Assembly (NCBI RefSeq): GCF_026786305.1
Contig: NZ_JAJAYI010000068.1
Coordinates: 1 to 55,780, forward strand
Direction: 5' to 3'
Source: Cryobacterium sp.
Lineage (GTDB): Bacteria > Actinomycetota > Actinomycetes > Actinomycetales > Microbacteriaceae
DNA: 55,780 nucleotides
The first letter of the stretch is position 1. Every line of letters begins with the position of its first letter. Shown here one piece after another: positions 1 to 8,824 of the stretch. Under the pieces are notes generated by a model. The model saw only the letters and a list, made by a program, of their open reading frames with translations. It was not told the origin of the DNA and searched no databases. Both the position numbers and the translations under genes were made by a program.

Positions 1-939
1 CCGCCGGGGGGGGGGGCGGAGAAGCGCGAGAAGGTACGCGAGTACTACAACCGCTACTACGAGGCCCATCGCGACGAGGTGAATGCCCGGGCCTCGGCCA
101 GGCGGGATGCGGATCCCGAGCGCACGAAGCAGATCACGCGGCAGTGGGCCGAGCGCAACAAGGAGCGCCGGGCCGAGCTGCAGCGCACCCGGCGCAGCAA
201 TCCGGAGATCTACCAGTCCGAGCTAGAGGCCAACGCTGCCGCGCGACGCTTCAAGCGCAGTCTCAGTCGGGCCGGGCTCCCGCCGAAACTTCTGCACGCG
301 ACGACTGCGGCAGAGCGCCGGGCCAACGAGCGCGAAGCCGACGCGTATTTCAATGACCCGTCGAGGCCCGAGCATCTGCTGCAGTTCACCGTCTTCGCCG
401 AATCACTGACCGAGCAGATTCTCAAGAACGGCGCCCGCATGCAGGAGTTCGCCGAGGCATATGTATCGTCGCGCGCCCGCATCGGGCTGCCGTCGGTGTC
501 GGTGGAGGACATCGTCTACGCCCGAGCTGCCGAGGTCGTTGCAGAGCGGATGCGGCGGGTCGACCTGCTGACCAGCCGCGACGTCGCCGCGGCCGTGCGG
601 AGTACGAATGCGGAGGTTCAGAGAAAAGAGCGGCTGTGGCAGCTCGATGGACTCATAAGAACAGTCGTGACCCATGCGCACCGCAATAGTGCGCGGTTTC
701 GCGTCGACGCGGAGATGGATAACCAGGCTAGGACTCATCGGGGAAAGCCTCGTGTGCCCGTCGAATTACTGGTCGTGCAGCTTGCGATGCAGGAGGTCAT
801 TGGGCGCGTGCCCACGAACAGGCTGACAATCGAGGATGCTCGGAACGCTGCCCACGTCGCGAAGCTGCGCATTGCGATGTCTTTCCAAGCTCGTCCGGAC
901 GCGGGAGACGAACGGATTCACCGACGGTCAGTCGGGTAA
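1..939 (+). CDS. Hypothetical charged protein, 5' end cut by the window edge
   Basis: The reading frame is open from base 1, so the true start probably lies outside; the first internal start is GTG at 79 (286 aa from there). The N-terminal part is very rich in Arg, Glu and Lys and shows a loose repeat of aromatic-charged units (YY..E, W..RN, NPEIY) of the kind common in phage and plasmid proteins. The remainder is mixed alpha-helical-looking sequence without a catalytic motif that I recognise. No membrane segment or signal peptide is visible. It is followed by a gene-poor stretch and a tRNA fragment, so I infer it is cargo of an integrated element. Bases 6-16 are a run of G that may mark a contig end. 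Function unknown. Confidence 0.55.
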   Translation, partial: PPGGGAEKREKVREYYNRYYEAHRDEVNARASARRDADPERTKQITRQWAERNKERRAELQRTRRSNPEIYQSELEANAAARRFKRSLSRAGLPPKLLHATTAAERRANEREADAYFNDPSRPEHLLQFTVFAESLTEQILKNGARMQEFAEAYVSSRARIGLPSVSVEDIVYARAAEVVAERMRRVDLLTSRDVAAAVRSTNAEVQRKERLWQLDGLIRTVVTHAHRNSARFRVDAEMDNQARTHRGKPRVPVELLVVQLAMQEVIGRVPTNRLTIEDARNAAHVAKLRIAMSFQARPDAGDERIHRRSVG

Positions 940-1330
940 CTGGCCTTTGGCTTGCCACACTCTGGATGTGGGCGGATTTCGCGATCTCCCTAGACGCCTG
1001 TCCAGATCGGTCAAGCGCGGTCGCGACCGTTGTACGGAAGCTCTGTGCTAGTCAGAGCCGGTCACCACATCAGGTGTGCAGCCCGAGACCAGGAGTTCGG
1101 CTCGCGCTTGGTATCAGATGTCGAACGCGTGGGTTTGGGGCCGAGCATTGGGACTTGATGCGCGCACGTTTATTCAACGTTTATTACGTCGAGACCGGCC
1201 GAGACGCGCCGATGTGTCGAAATAGAATTGTGGCAGATATCACAGGGAACTCCTGATCAGGTTGAGATCAGACGAGATTGGTCTAGGTTTCGGAACGAGA
1301 GTCGCTCGGTCAAAAGGGGCCGGCCGCAAT
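940..1330. other. Gene-poor stretch at probable island edge
   Basis: No frame here has convincing protein character. The sequence is less GC-rich in places (for example the TTTATTCAACGTTTATTACG area near 1170-1189) than the backbone genes around it. It lies between the phage-like ORF and the tRNA fragment, as expected for the non-coding end of an integrated element. No integrase gene is visible in this window. The next 160 bases up to nadE hold a short GC-rich direct repeat (GCCGGAGTGCGG twice, about 1398-1425). Confidence 0.4.
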
Positions 1331-1366
1331 CCGATTGTCGTAGGTTCGATTCCTACCGAGGGCACC
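1331..1366 (+). other. 3' fragment of tRNA-Arg, candidate attachment site (att)
   Basis: Bases 1340-1356 form a perfect T arm (stem GTAGG/CCTAC, loop TTCGATT) followed by the acceptor 3' strand CGAGGGC and ACC at 1357-1366. From memory this fits the 3' third of actinobacterial tRNA-Arg (CCT type, beginning GCCCTCG). Upstream there is no D arm and no acceptor 5' strand, and no anticodon stem-loop can be folded, so the tRNA is not complete. A lone tRNA 3' end next to an element-like region is the normal product of tyrosine-recombinase integration, which leaves one intact tRNA and one 3' duplicate. The intact copy is not in this window. Confidence 0.7.
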
Positions 1367-1527
1367 GCGAGAGAATCGTTTCTCGCTTCGGCGGGGTGCC
1401 GGAGTGCGGGGCGCCGGAGTGCGGCGTGCCTTGAGCGCTCGTCGATGACCAGGCGTGGTTGGCCTGTTCTGGGCGTTTTTTCGGGTGCGGTCGCTGCGCG
1501 AATTGTCGAGGATTGCTAGATTCAAGT

Positions 1528-2349
1528 ATGCGAGAACTTCAGGCGCGAATCATCGCGGAACTCAACGTCTCACCCACCATTGACCCTGCCTCAGAAGTGC
1601 GTCGCCGGGTGAAGTTTCTCAAGGAATACCTCAAGGACACGGGCGCCCAGGGACTCGTGCTCGGCATCAGCGGAGGCCAGGACTCCACCCTCGCCGGCCG
1701 GCTCTGCGCACTGGCAGTCGACGAACTCGTCGACGAGGGCCACCCGGCGACCTTCGTGGCCGTGCGCCTACCCTACGCGGTGCAGCGCGACGAAGCAGAT
1801 GCCCGACTCGCGTTGGAATTCATCCGCCCGCGATCGCAGGCCACCTTCAATATCGAACTCGCCGTCGACGGGTTCGAGAGCGAGTTCCTGGCGAGCCTCG
1901 ACGTTGCGATGACCGACTTCACCAAGGGCAACGTCAAGGCGCGCTCCCGCATGATCGCCCAGTATGCGCTGGCAGGCCAGCTCGGTCTGCTCGTGGTTGG
2001 TACCGACCATGCCGCCGAAGCGGTCACCGGATTCTTCACCAAGTACGGCGACGGCGGCACGGACATTCTGCCGCTGACTGGTTTGACCAAGCGTCAGGGC
2101 CGCGCCCTGCTGACGGAGCTGGGCGCGCCCGAACAGCTCTATCTGAAAGACCCCACGGCTGACCTGCTCGACCACACTCCCGGCCAGACCGATGAGGCCA
2201 ATCTCGGCCTGCAGTATGAGAACATTGACGACTATCTCGAGGGCCAACCGGTCGAGGACGAGGTCGCCGCGGCGATCGAAACGCGCTACCTCAGCACCGA
2301 GCATAAGCGGCGGGTACCCGCCTCGCTGTTCGACGAGTGGTGGCAGTGA
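1528..2349 (+). CDS. nadE: NAD synthetase, ammonia-dependent type
   Basis: NadE amidates nicotinic acid adenine dinucleotide to NAD+ with ATP in the cytoplasm, the last step of NAD synthesis. The product is 273 aa, the length of the short ammonia-dependent enzymes, with no glutaminase domain. The PP-loop ATP pyrophosphatase motif GISGGQDS is at residues 47-54, and family segments [20 protein letters not shown] and KDPTADLLD are present. An upstream in-frame start at 1459 would add 23 residues lying in non-coding sequence; ATG 1528 matches the family N-terminus. The gene is monocistronic and convergent with the next gene, and it begins 160 bp after the tRNA fragment, so it marks the chromosomal side of the putative island border. 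Confidence 0.95.
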   Translation: MRELQARIIAELNVSPTIDPASEVRRRVKFLKEYLKDTGAQGLVLGISGGQDSTLAGRLCALAVDELVDEGHPATFVAVRLPYAVQRDEADARLALEFIRPRSQATFNIELAVDGFESEFLASLDVAMTDFTKGNVKARSRMIAQYALAGQLGLLVVGTDHAAEAVTGFFTKYGDGGTDILPLTGLTKRQGRALLTELGAPEQLYLKDPTADLLDHTPGQTDEANLGLQYENIDDYLEGQPVEDEVAAAIETRYLSTEHKRRVPASLFDEWWQ

Positions 2350-2380
2350 TGTCGACACCATCCAGCGTGTCGAGCTGCCT

Positions 2381-3151
2381 CTAGAGCGTCGGGGCCGCCG
2401 ACGACCGCGTGAGCGGGTCTGTGCTGCGCACCTCGAGCTTGTTCACGTCGTCGAGCAGGCGCTGGGTCTCGGTAGACGGCGACGCGCTTGATGGCGATGT
2501 TGTCGAAACGGATGCCGGGGTGCGGTTGACGGCCGCAGGCGTGAGCGGCGCGGCCCGCAGCGGAGCCGGCGCGAAATCGGTCGCGCTGTACTGGTCGTGG
2601 TGCTGCTGGGCCACCCAGGCTTCCTGTTCAGCGAGCAGGCTCTTCTCGGTGGAGGAGTTCTGCGCCTTCCAGCGGTCCAGATCGCTCTGAAAAATCTTGC
2701 GTGCTCGGGCCGGCTTGTTCTGCCAGTCCACCAAGCGGTCACGAAACTCGACCAGGGCCGGCTCCAGCTGGTACCCGAAGGTGGCGGAGGTGCGCTTGAG
2801 CTCATAGAGCTCGTGGGCGGCCCAGTTCGCGGCGATTCCCGATCCGCGGATCGGCAGCAACCGCACCTGAATGTCGGCCTGGCCAACCGCCCGGTCACTC
2901 ATGACCTGCTCCTGCGGTGTCAAAGAATTCCAGACGGATGCTTCGGTGGCGGCATCGATAAGGGTCGAGATCGCGGCGACCTTGATCTCACGATCCCGCT
3001 GGGTGAGGAGCCGTTTGACGGCCCCGCGGGAGATCAACGCCGCCAGCACGCTGGCAATGACGATCGCGCCGATGAACACGACCGCGGTGAAAACCATCGG
3101 TTGGGTGCTGACATCGGTAAACCAGGCTACGAAGCTATTCCACCATTCCAT
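2381..3151 (-). CDS. Single-pass membrane protein of unknown function
   Basis: Product of 256 aa starting MEWWNSF. One strong transmembrane helix covers about residues 19-42, preceded by a short aromatic N-terminus. A basic stretch with Lys/Arg follows, then a long helical, charged domain to about residue 185. The last 70 residues are rich in Pro, Ser, Thr and Ala and look disordered. No catalytic motif is seen. The frame stays open upstream to 3448, but that part overlaps the next small gene and has poor protein character, so I take ATG 3151. No good Shine-Dalgarno sequence precedes it. It is convergent with nadE (31 bp gap). Family not recognised. Confidence 0.75.
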   Translation of the reverse strand: MEWWNSFVAWFTDVSTQPMVFTAVVFIGAIVIASVLAALISRGAVKRLLTQRDREIKVAAISTLIDAATEASVWNSLTPQEQVMSDRAVGQADIQVRLLPIRGSGIAANWAAHELYELKRTSATFGYQLEPALVEFRDRLVDWQNKPARARKIFQSDLDRWKAQNSSTEKSLLAEQEAWVAQQHHDQYSATDFAPAPLRAAPLTPAAVNRTPASVSTTSPSSASPSTETQRLLDDVNKLEVRSTDPLTRSSAAPTL

Positions 3152-3251
3152 GTGGTGGATTTTATCCGCGTCGAACCCTGTTCGCGGGGACCAGCCGCGG
3201 CGTGCCCCCGCGCAGTTGCCACTATTACATGTCGCTCTAGTAGATGACGCT

Positions 3252-3497
3252 CTAGCGAAAACAGTCAACCGCGTCGTCGATGCGACAGAAGACGCCGAGG
3301 TCTCGGGTGCGGGTCGCGAAAACCACGCGTCTGGCGCTGAATCGGTCGCCGTCGACGCCGGCATGGCGTTCGAGATAGCCGATGACGGCGCCAGCCGGAT
3401 CGACGATGCGCCACAGCCCGTCGCGCACGAGAATGAAACTGCGGCCACGAACTTCGGGAACTACTGCGTGAGCAATCGGTGCGCTGAGAGTGGTCAT
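3252..3497 (-). CDS. Small hypothetical protein, 81 aa
   Basis: Encodes 81 aa beginning MTTLSAPIAHAVVPEVRGRSF. The start ATG at 3497 is preceded by a good AGGAG ribosome site. The core (SFILVRDGLWRIVDPAGAVIGYLE) has the alternating pattern of a small beta-rich fold, and two Cys occur near the C-terminus. There is no signal or membrane segment. It is divergent from msrA, and the 146 bp between them must hold both promoters. It lies 100 bp upstream of the membrane protein on the same strand, so the two could be co-transcribed. I do not recognise a named family. Confidence 0.7.
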   Translation of the reverse strand: MTTLSAPIAHAVVPEVRGRSFILVRDGLWRIVDPAGAVIGYLERHAGVDGDRFSARRVVFATRTRDLGVFCRIDDAVDCFR

Positions 3498-3643
3498 ACG
3501 TGCTCCTTCGTGGTGGCGACTCAGCCGGCCGCGGGTGTTTCTTTCACCGTATGGGCGACCACTGACATCCGCTTCGGGCGAACGCGCTCCGCGAGTGCCG
3601 CTTCGACCTGTGGCCGCAGCGACCGACCAGTTAGGCTGGCCCG

Positions 3644-4168
3644 GTGCAAACTTTCGTGGTCGCAGGTGGATGTTTCTGGTGTCTCGATGCCGTGTATCGG
3701 GTGCTGCGCGGAGTGAGCGATGTCGTGTCGGGGTACACCGGCGGTACAACCGCCAACCCGACCTACGAAGCGGTCTGCAGCGGGCGCACCGGTCACGCCG
3801 AGGCCGTCGCGGTGACCTTTGACCCCGACGTCATTCCGGCGAGTGTTATTCTCGACGTGTTCTTCACGCTGCATGACCCGACCCAGCTCAACCGCCAGGG
3901 CAACGACGTCGGTACCCAATACCGGTCGGCGATGTTCTTCACCGACGACGAGCAGAAGCAGCTGTTTGAAACCGCCCGCGATCGGGCGAACGAGTGGTGG
4001 GGCTCCGCCATCACGACCACCATCGAGCCGCTCGGCGACTATCACGAGGCCGAAAAGTACCACCAGGACTTCTTCAATAAGCATCCCGGTCAGGGTTACT
4101 GCATGGCGGTCGCCGTGCCGAAGGTCAATAAGATTCGCAAGTCGTACTCCCACTACCTCGTGAGCTAG
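3644..4168 (+). CDS. msrA: Peptide methionine (S)-S-oxide reductase MsrA
   Basis: Reduces the S epimer of methionine sulfoxide in proteins and free amino acid, repairing oxidative damage. The 174-aa product has the GGCFWC signature with catalytic Cys10, the GYTGG segment, the substrate-pocket HAEAV segment, and the late YHEAEKYHQDF stretch typical of MsrA. It starts at GTG 3644 so that the active-site Cys sits at the usual position about ten residues in. No MsrB partner is adjacent. The gene is divergent from the small hypothetical and is followed by two hairpins before the SSB-like gene. Confidence 0.95.
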   Translation: MQTFVVAGGCFWCLDAVYRVLRGVSDVVSGYTGGTTANPTYEAVCSGRTGHAEAVAVTFDPDVIPASVILDVFFTLHDPTQLNRQGNDVGTQYRSAMFFTDDEQKQLFETARDRANEWWGSAITTTIEPLGDYHEAEKYHQDFFNKHPGQGYCMAVAVPKVNKIRKSYSHYLVS

Positions 4169-4244
4169 TTTCTCCTCCACAGTCGCTCGGCTGCGGGATT
4201 CTCCACTGATTGGGATGGCTTCAACCGAGAGGTCGTTTCGGGCG

Positions 4245-4304
4245 GCACACTCGCAGTGTGCGACCCGGGAACGGCGAAGACTGGCACGAGTTGCCGTTCC
4301 CGGG
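4245..4304 (+). promoter_or_regulatory. Two tandem hairpins between msrA and the SSB-like gene
   Basis: Hairpin 1: GCACACT / AGTGTGC (4245-4251 and 4255-4261) around a 3-base loop. Hairpin 2: CCCGGGAACGGC / GCCGTTCCCGGG (4264-4275 and 4293-4304), a perfect 12-bp stem with a 17-base loop. The hairpin arms almost touch. No T-run follows, so neither is a standard terminator for msrA (stop at 4168). They may be an operator or a structured leader for the gene starting at 4375. Function is inference only. Confidence 0.5.
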
Positions 4305-4374
4305 GCGTGTGCGCCGACTGTTTGTTCGGCGCTTGCGCGATCGTGTTTACGCGATAACCGTGCCGGGAGAAACT

Positions 4375-4914
4375 ATGAGCGAGCACATCACGGTATCCGG
4401 AATCATCGGTACCGTCCCCCGCCGGACCTTCGCCAAAAACGGAGCTCCGATCACGTCTTTTCGGCTGGCCGCCCGCCAACGTCATTTTGACCGGGCCAAG
4501 AACGACTGGGTCGACGACGACACCAGCTGGTACTCCGTCGCGATGTTTCGCCAGCTGGCCACGAATGCGGCTCAATCCCTCAGCAAGGGCGAGCATGTCA
4601 TCGTGTCGGGACGGTTGATCATTCGCAGCTGGACCAACGCAGAACGCTCTGGAACGGACGTTGAAATTGTTGCTGACTCCGTCGGCCACGATTTGACCTG
4701 GTACACCACGACGTCGGTGCGGAGTGGTGCGCCGGACCCTGCGGGTGCTGGGCAGACCGGGCCGGAACCGGTCGAATCCGCGGAATCCGCGGAATCCGTC
4801 GAATCGGCCACCGCAGATGAGGCGGAGCGGGCGCACACCGACCGTTCCGGAGACGGCTTTGTTCCGATCGACACCGACGCAGATCGGGACGAGTATGCGC
4901 GTTTAGACTCGTAA
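4375..4914 (+). CDS. Single-stranded DNA-binding (SSB-like) protein without acidic tip
   Basis: The 179-aa product has an N-terminal OB-fold of SSB type (residues 1 to about 110: ITVSGIIGTVPRRTF, FRLAARQRHFD, WYSVAMFRQLATN, GEHVIVSGRLIIRSW). It then has a low-complexity Glu/Ser/Ala tail carrying near-identical 9-base DNA repeats (GAATCCGCG units, about 4777-4806). The C-terminus ends DEYARLDS, so the DDDIPF-like tip through which canonical SSB recruits repair and replication partners is absent. I conclude it is a paralogue of the main SSB, like the SSB-like gene beside ettA in mycobacteria, and not the replication SSB itself. ATG 4375 is chosen by homology; the longer frame from 4210 runs through the hairpins. 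Confidence 0.85.
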   Translation: MSEHITVSGIIGTVPRRTFAKNGAPITSFRLAARQRHFDRAKNDWVDDDTSWYSVAMFRQLATNAAQSLSKGEHVIVSGRLIIRSWTNAERSGTDVEIVADSVGHDLTWYTTTSVRSGAPDPAGAGQTGPEPVESAESAESVESATADEAERAHTDRSGDGFVPIDTDADRDEYARLDS

Positions 4915-4949
4915 TATTGTCCACGCGTGTGGACTGGGGGAGGCAGTTC

Positions 4950-5534
4950 GTGAGCGTGGCAGAAGCAGCACGGCAGAATATGAACGCGAGTACGGTAAAA
5001 CGGCGCGCCCGCTGTTCGTGGTTCACCGTGGGTGCGGTGGGCGCGGTGCTGATCCTCGGTCTCAGCCTGACCGCGTGCACCGGCGGCCCGGCCGAGCCCG
5101 CCGCCAGCGGGACGGCGCCGTCCACTTCGTCTACACCAGACGCCTCGCCCATACCGGAGCCCTCGCCCACACCGGAGCCCTCGAGCATACCGGAGCCCGA
5201 CCCGACCCTGTTGCCGACCGGAACCGCCGCCGAAAACCTCGTCTATTTCAACTTTCTCGCCGCCGCCGTCACCAAGGCGAACCCTGCCGCCGACGGACGC
5301 GCCTACATCGACGCGCTCGTGGCCGGCGGGTTCGACCGAAACGCCATGGAAGTGACCTTCGACCGCACCCAGGCTGATCTCGCCGCGGACTCGGTCCAGT
5401 TCTCGCTGCGTTTCGCCAACGAATGCCTGATCGGCCAGATTGGGCCGGCTAGCGACGGCTTCCACAGCGTGGTCGCGCCCATTCTGTCGACCGGATTGTG
5501 TCTTGTCGGGTCCACCCGGCAAATAGACTGGTAA
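4950..5534 (+). CDS. Secreted lipoprotein, DUF6993-like
   Basis: The start is GTG 4950, chosen because GGGGGAGG lies 6-7 bases upstream; ATG 4980 is possible but has no such site. The product is 194 aa with a basic N-terminus, a hydrophobic helix and the lipobox LTAC (Cys43), so it should be a lipid-anchored cell-surface protein. A Pro/Glu/Ser/Thr linker (SPIPEPSPTPEPSSIPEP), encoded by an imperfect 15-18-base repeat at 5149-5198, leads into a compact domain of about 110 residues with two Cys (ANECLIG and STGLCLVG) that could form a disulphide. I believe this matches the DUF6993 family but could not check. It is 5 bp upstream of ettA, so they are probably one transcript. Confidence 0.8.
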   Translation: MSVAEAARQNMNASTVKRRARCSWFTVGAVGAVLILGLSLTACTGGPAEPAASGTAPSTSSTPDASPIPEPSPTPEPSSIPEPDPTLLPTGTAAENLVYFNFLAAAVTKANPAADGRAYIDALVAGGFDRNAMEVTFDRTQADLAADSVQFSLRFANECLIGQIGPASDGFHSVVAPILSTGLCLVGSTRQIDW

Positions 5535-5539
5535 CCACT

Positions 5540-7222
<1,683 letters not shown>

Positions 7223-7240
7223 GACAGACCGGGAGACCTT

Positions 7241-7708
7241 ATGAAGCTGCACGTACCGATTCGCCTGCGTTGGTCCGACCTCGATGCGTACGGTCACGTG
7301 AACAATTCCGAGATGCTGCGCCTACTCGAGGAGGCGCGCATCCTGGCTTTTTGGGCGACCGACGACGGGGCGATCGGCGCGAGCACGGCCGTGCTCGACG
7401 GTCGACCGGGAGCTGCGACCCTGACGCTGATAGCGCGGCAGGAGATCGAGTACCTGGCGCCGGTGCCGTACCTGCGCCAGCCGCTGGACGTGCGACTGTG
7501 GCTCGGCAAGCTCGGTGGGGCCAGCCTCGAGGTGTGTTACGAGGTGTGCAGCCCCGAAGGGGTCTCACCCGAGGTGTTGTATGCGCGGGCGAACACCACG
7601 ATTGTGCTCGTCGACGCTGCGAGCGAGCGTCCGCGTCGCATCAACGACACCGAACGCGCGGCCTGGGCGCCGTACCTCGACGCCCCGGTAGAGTTTTCCC
7701 GGCGCTGA
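7241..7708 (+). CDS. Hotdog-fold acyl-CoA thioesterase (4HBT family)
   Basis: The 155-aa product begins MKLHVPIRLRWSDLDAYGHV. The RWSDLDAYGHVNN stretch is the catalytic helix region of the 4-hydroxybenzoyl-CoA thioesterase / YbgC group, with the conserved Asp (WSDLD). The remaining beta strands (EIEYLAPVPYLRQPLDVRLWL, YARANTTIVLVD) complete a single hotdog domain, so the protein should act as an oligomer in the cytoplasm on an unidentified acyl-CoA. GGGAGA precedes ATG 7241, which is 18 bp after ettA, so the two are probably co-transcribed. The substrate cannot be told from sequence. Confidence 0.9.
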   Translation: MKLHVPIRLRWSDLDAYGHVNNSEMLRLLEEARILAFWATDDGAIGASTAVLDGRPGAATLTLIARQEIEYLAPVPYLRQPLDVRLWLGKLGGASLEVCYEVCSPEGVSPEVLYARANTTIVLVDAASERPRRINDTERAAWAPYLDAPVEFSRR

Positions 7709-7738
7709 GGACCCGCTGGCGACTGGTCAGGCTTGTCG

Positions 7739-8182
7739 TCAACCAGACATGACGGCGTTGCCGTCGACCGTGACGGTCACCGTGTCGAGCCCCCGCGGCG
7801 CCGGACCGCCGAGTACATTCCCGGTCGCGAAGTCAAACCGCGATTGGTGACAGGGGCAATCGAATTCGGTCGCCGCCGGCTTCACTTTGCAGCCCTGGTG
7901 GGGGCAGATTGCGCTGAAAGCAACGACCGTGCCGGATGTCGGTTGGGCGAGCAGAATTGCTTGTCCATCCAGCGTGACCGCGATGCCGCCGCCAACCGGG
8001 ACGTCGGAGAGCTTGGCGATCTGGGTTGCCGTGGTCGGCGAGCCGGAATCGGTGCCCGACCGACTCGGATCGGTGGTGCCAGCGTCCGGCGTGCTGCTGC
8101 AGGCGGCCAAGGCCACGGCTGTAGCAGCGCTTCCTCCGGCCACGATGATGTTGCGACGGGTCAGGTTGAGTTCCGGTGTCAT
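7739..8182 (-). CDS. Rieske [2Fe-2S] lipoprotein
   Basis: The 147-aa product carries a twin-Arg-like start (LTRRNIIVAGG) and a lipobox LAAC (Cys28), suggesting Tat export with a folded cluster and lipid anchoring. After a Ser/Thr/Gly linker comes a Rieske domain with CPHQGC (Cys93, His95) and CPCH (Cys109, His112) as cluster ligands; Cys98 and Cys111 are placed to form the disulphide seen in high-potential Rieske proteins. GAGGAG lies just upstream of ATG 8182. No oxidase or cytochrome partner is adjacent, so it probably serves as an exported electron carrier. It is convergent with the thioesterase and divergent from the dead sigma-factor gene. Confidence 0.92.
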   Translation of the reverse strand: MTPELNLTRRNIIVAGGSAATAVALAACSSTPDAGTTDPSRSGTDSGSPTTATQIAKLSDVPVGGGIAVTLDGQAILLAQPTSGTVVAFSAICPHQGCKVKPAATEFDCPCHQSRFDFATGNVLGGPAPRGLDTVTVTVDGNAVMSG

Positions 8183-8323
8183 GGTGCTCCTCAATACACG
8201 AGTTCGCGGGTAAATCGCTGCTGCTTCAGCTGATAACGAAGTGACTGGCGATTTTGTTCACTACATTAGCGCTGCAATTAAACTTTAATCGCACAGTAAC
8301 CGTGTCAGCAGGGGAGGTAGGCC

Positions 8324-8824
8324 ATGACGGTTGAGCGCGCTGAACTGTTACCGGCCCTCCATGACGAACACGGATCACTTCTGTAGCACTACGTGGTACG
8401 GGTGACCCACTATTCTGCCCTCGCCGACGATGTCGTGCAAGAAACGTTACTGCGTGCCCGGCTACGGCCCCGACCAGTCGATCAGACCGATGTGGCGGCC
8501 TAGCTGTTCACGGTGGCCCGCAACCTCGTGATCGACGATCGGCGCTCGGCCAGGACCCGGCATGAGATTGTGACAGATCAGCTACCCGACGTGCCCACCG
8601 GCGACCAGACCGACGCGCTGCTGGACGCCTGGCTGGTCTCGGACGCACGCCATGACCTCTCACCCAACCACCGGGCGGTCATCGTCTGTGCGTATTTTCG
8701 GGGCCAGTCGGTGGCCGAAACCGCGCGGGACCTCGTCATTCCCGAAGGCACCGTGAAATCGAGGCTGCACTATGGCCTGCGAGCCCGGCGACTCGCACTG
8801 CACGAGCGAGGAGCGACGGAGTGA
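8324..8824 (+). pseudogene. ECF sigma factor with two in-frame TAG codons
   Basis: From ATG 8324, with GGGGAGG 6-7 bases upstream, one frame gives a complete ECF sigma factor: region 2 (ALADDVVQETLLRA, then LFTVARNLVIDDRRSAR) and region 4 (LSPNHRAVIVCAYFRGQSVAETARDL...EGTVKSRLHYGLRA). It contains TAG at codon 21 (8384) and codon 60 (8501). By family consensus (LLWRYV and AWLFTVARN) both positions are normally Trp, so each is one TGG-to-TAG change. A third expected Trp (RAWLRP) is Arg, CGG. No other frame defect exists. An internal start at 8513 would make only the region 4 part. TAG is the normal stop for msrA and clpP1 in this window, so there is no general recoding. The stop overlaps the anti-sigma relic. 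Confidence 0.85.

Noticed and set aside
1310-1525. Minus-strand ORF with GRNRTYDNRI-type sequence
   Set aside because: This is the translation of the tRNA fragment region; such peptides are a known annotation artefact of tRNA 3' ends, not a gene.
2381-3448. Long minus-strand frame as a single 355-aa protein
   Set aside because: The part upstream of 3151 is low-quality sequence overlapping the small gene at 3252-3497, which has its own ribosome site.
8324-8824. Genome-wide reassignment of TAG to Trp
   Set aside because: TAG is used as the normal terminator of msrA, clpP1 and clpP2 in this window.
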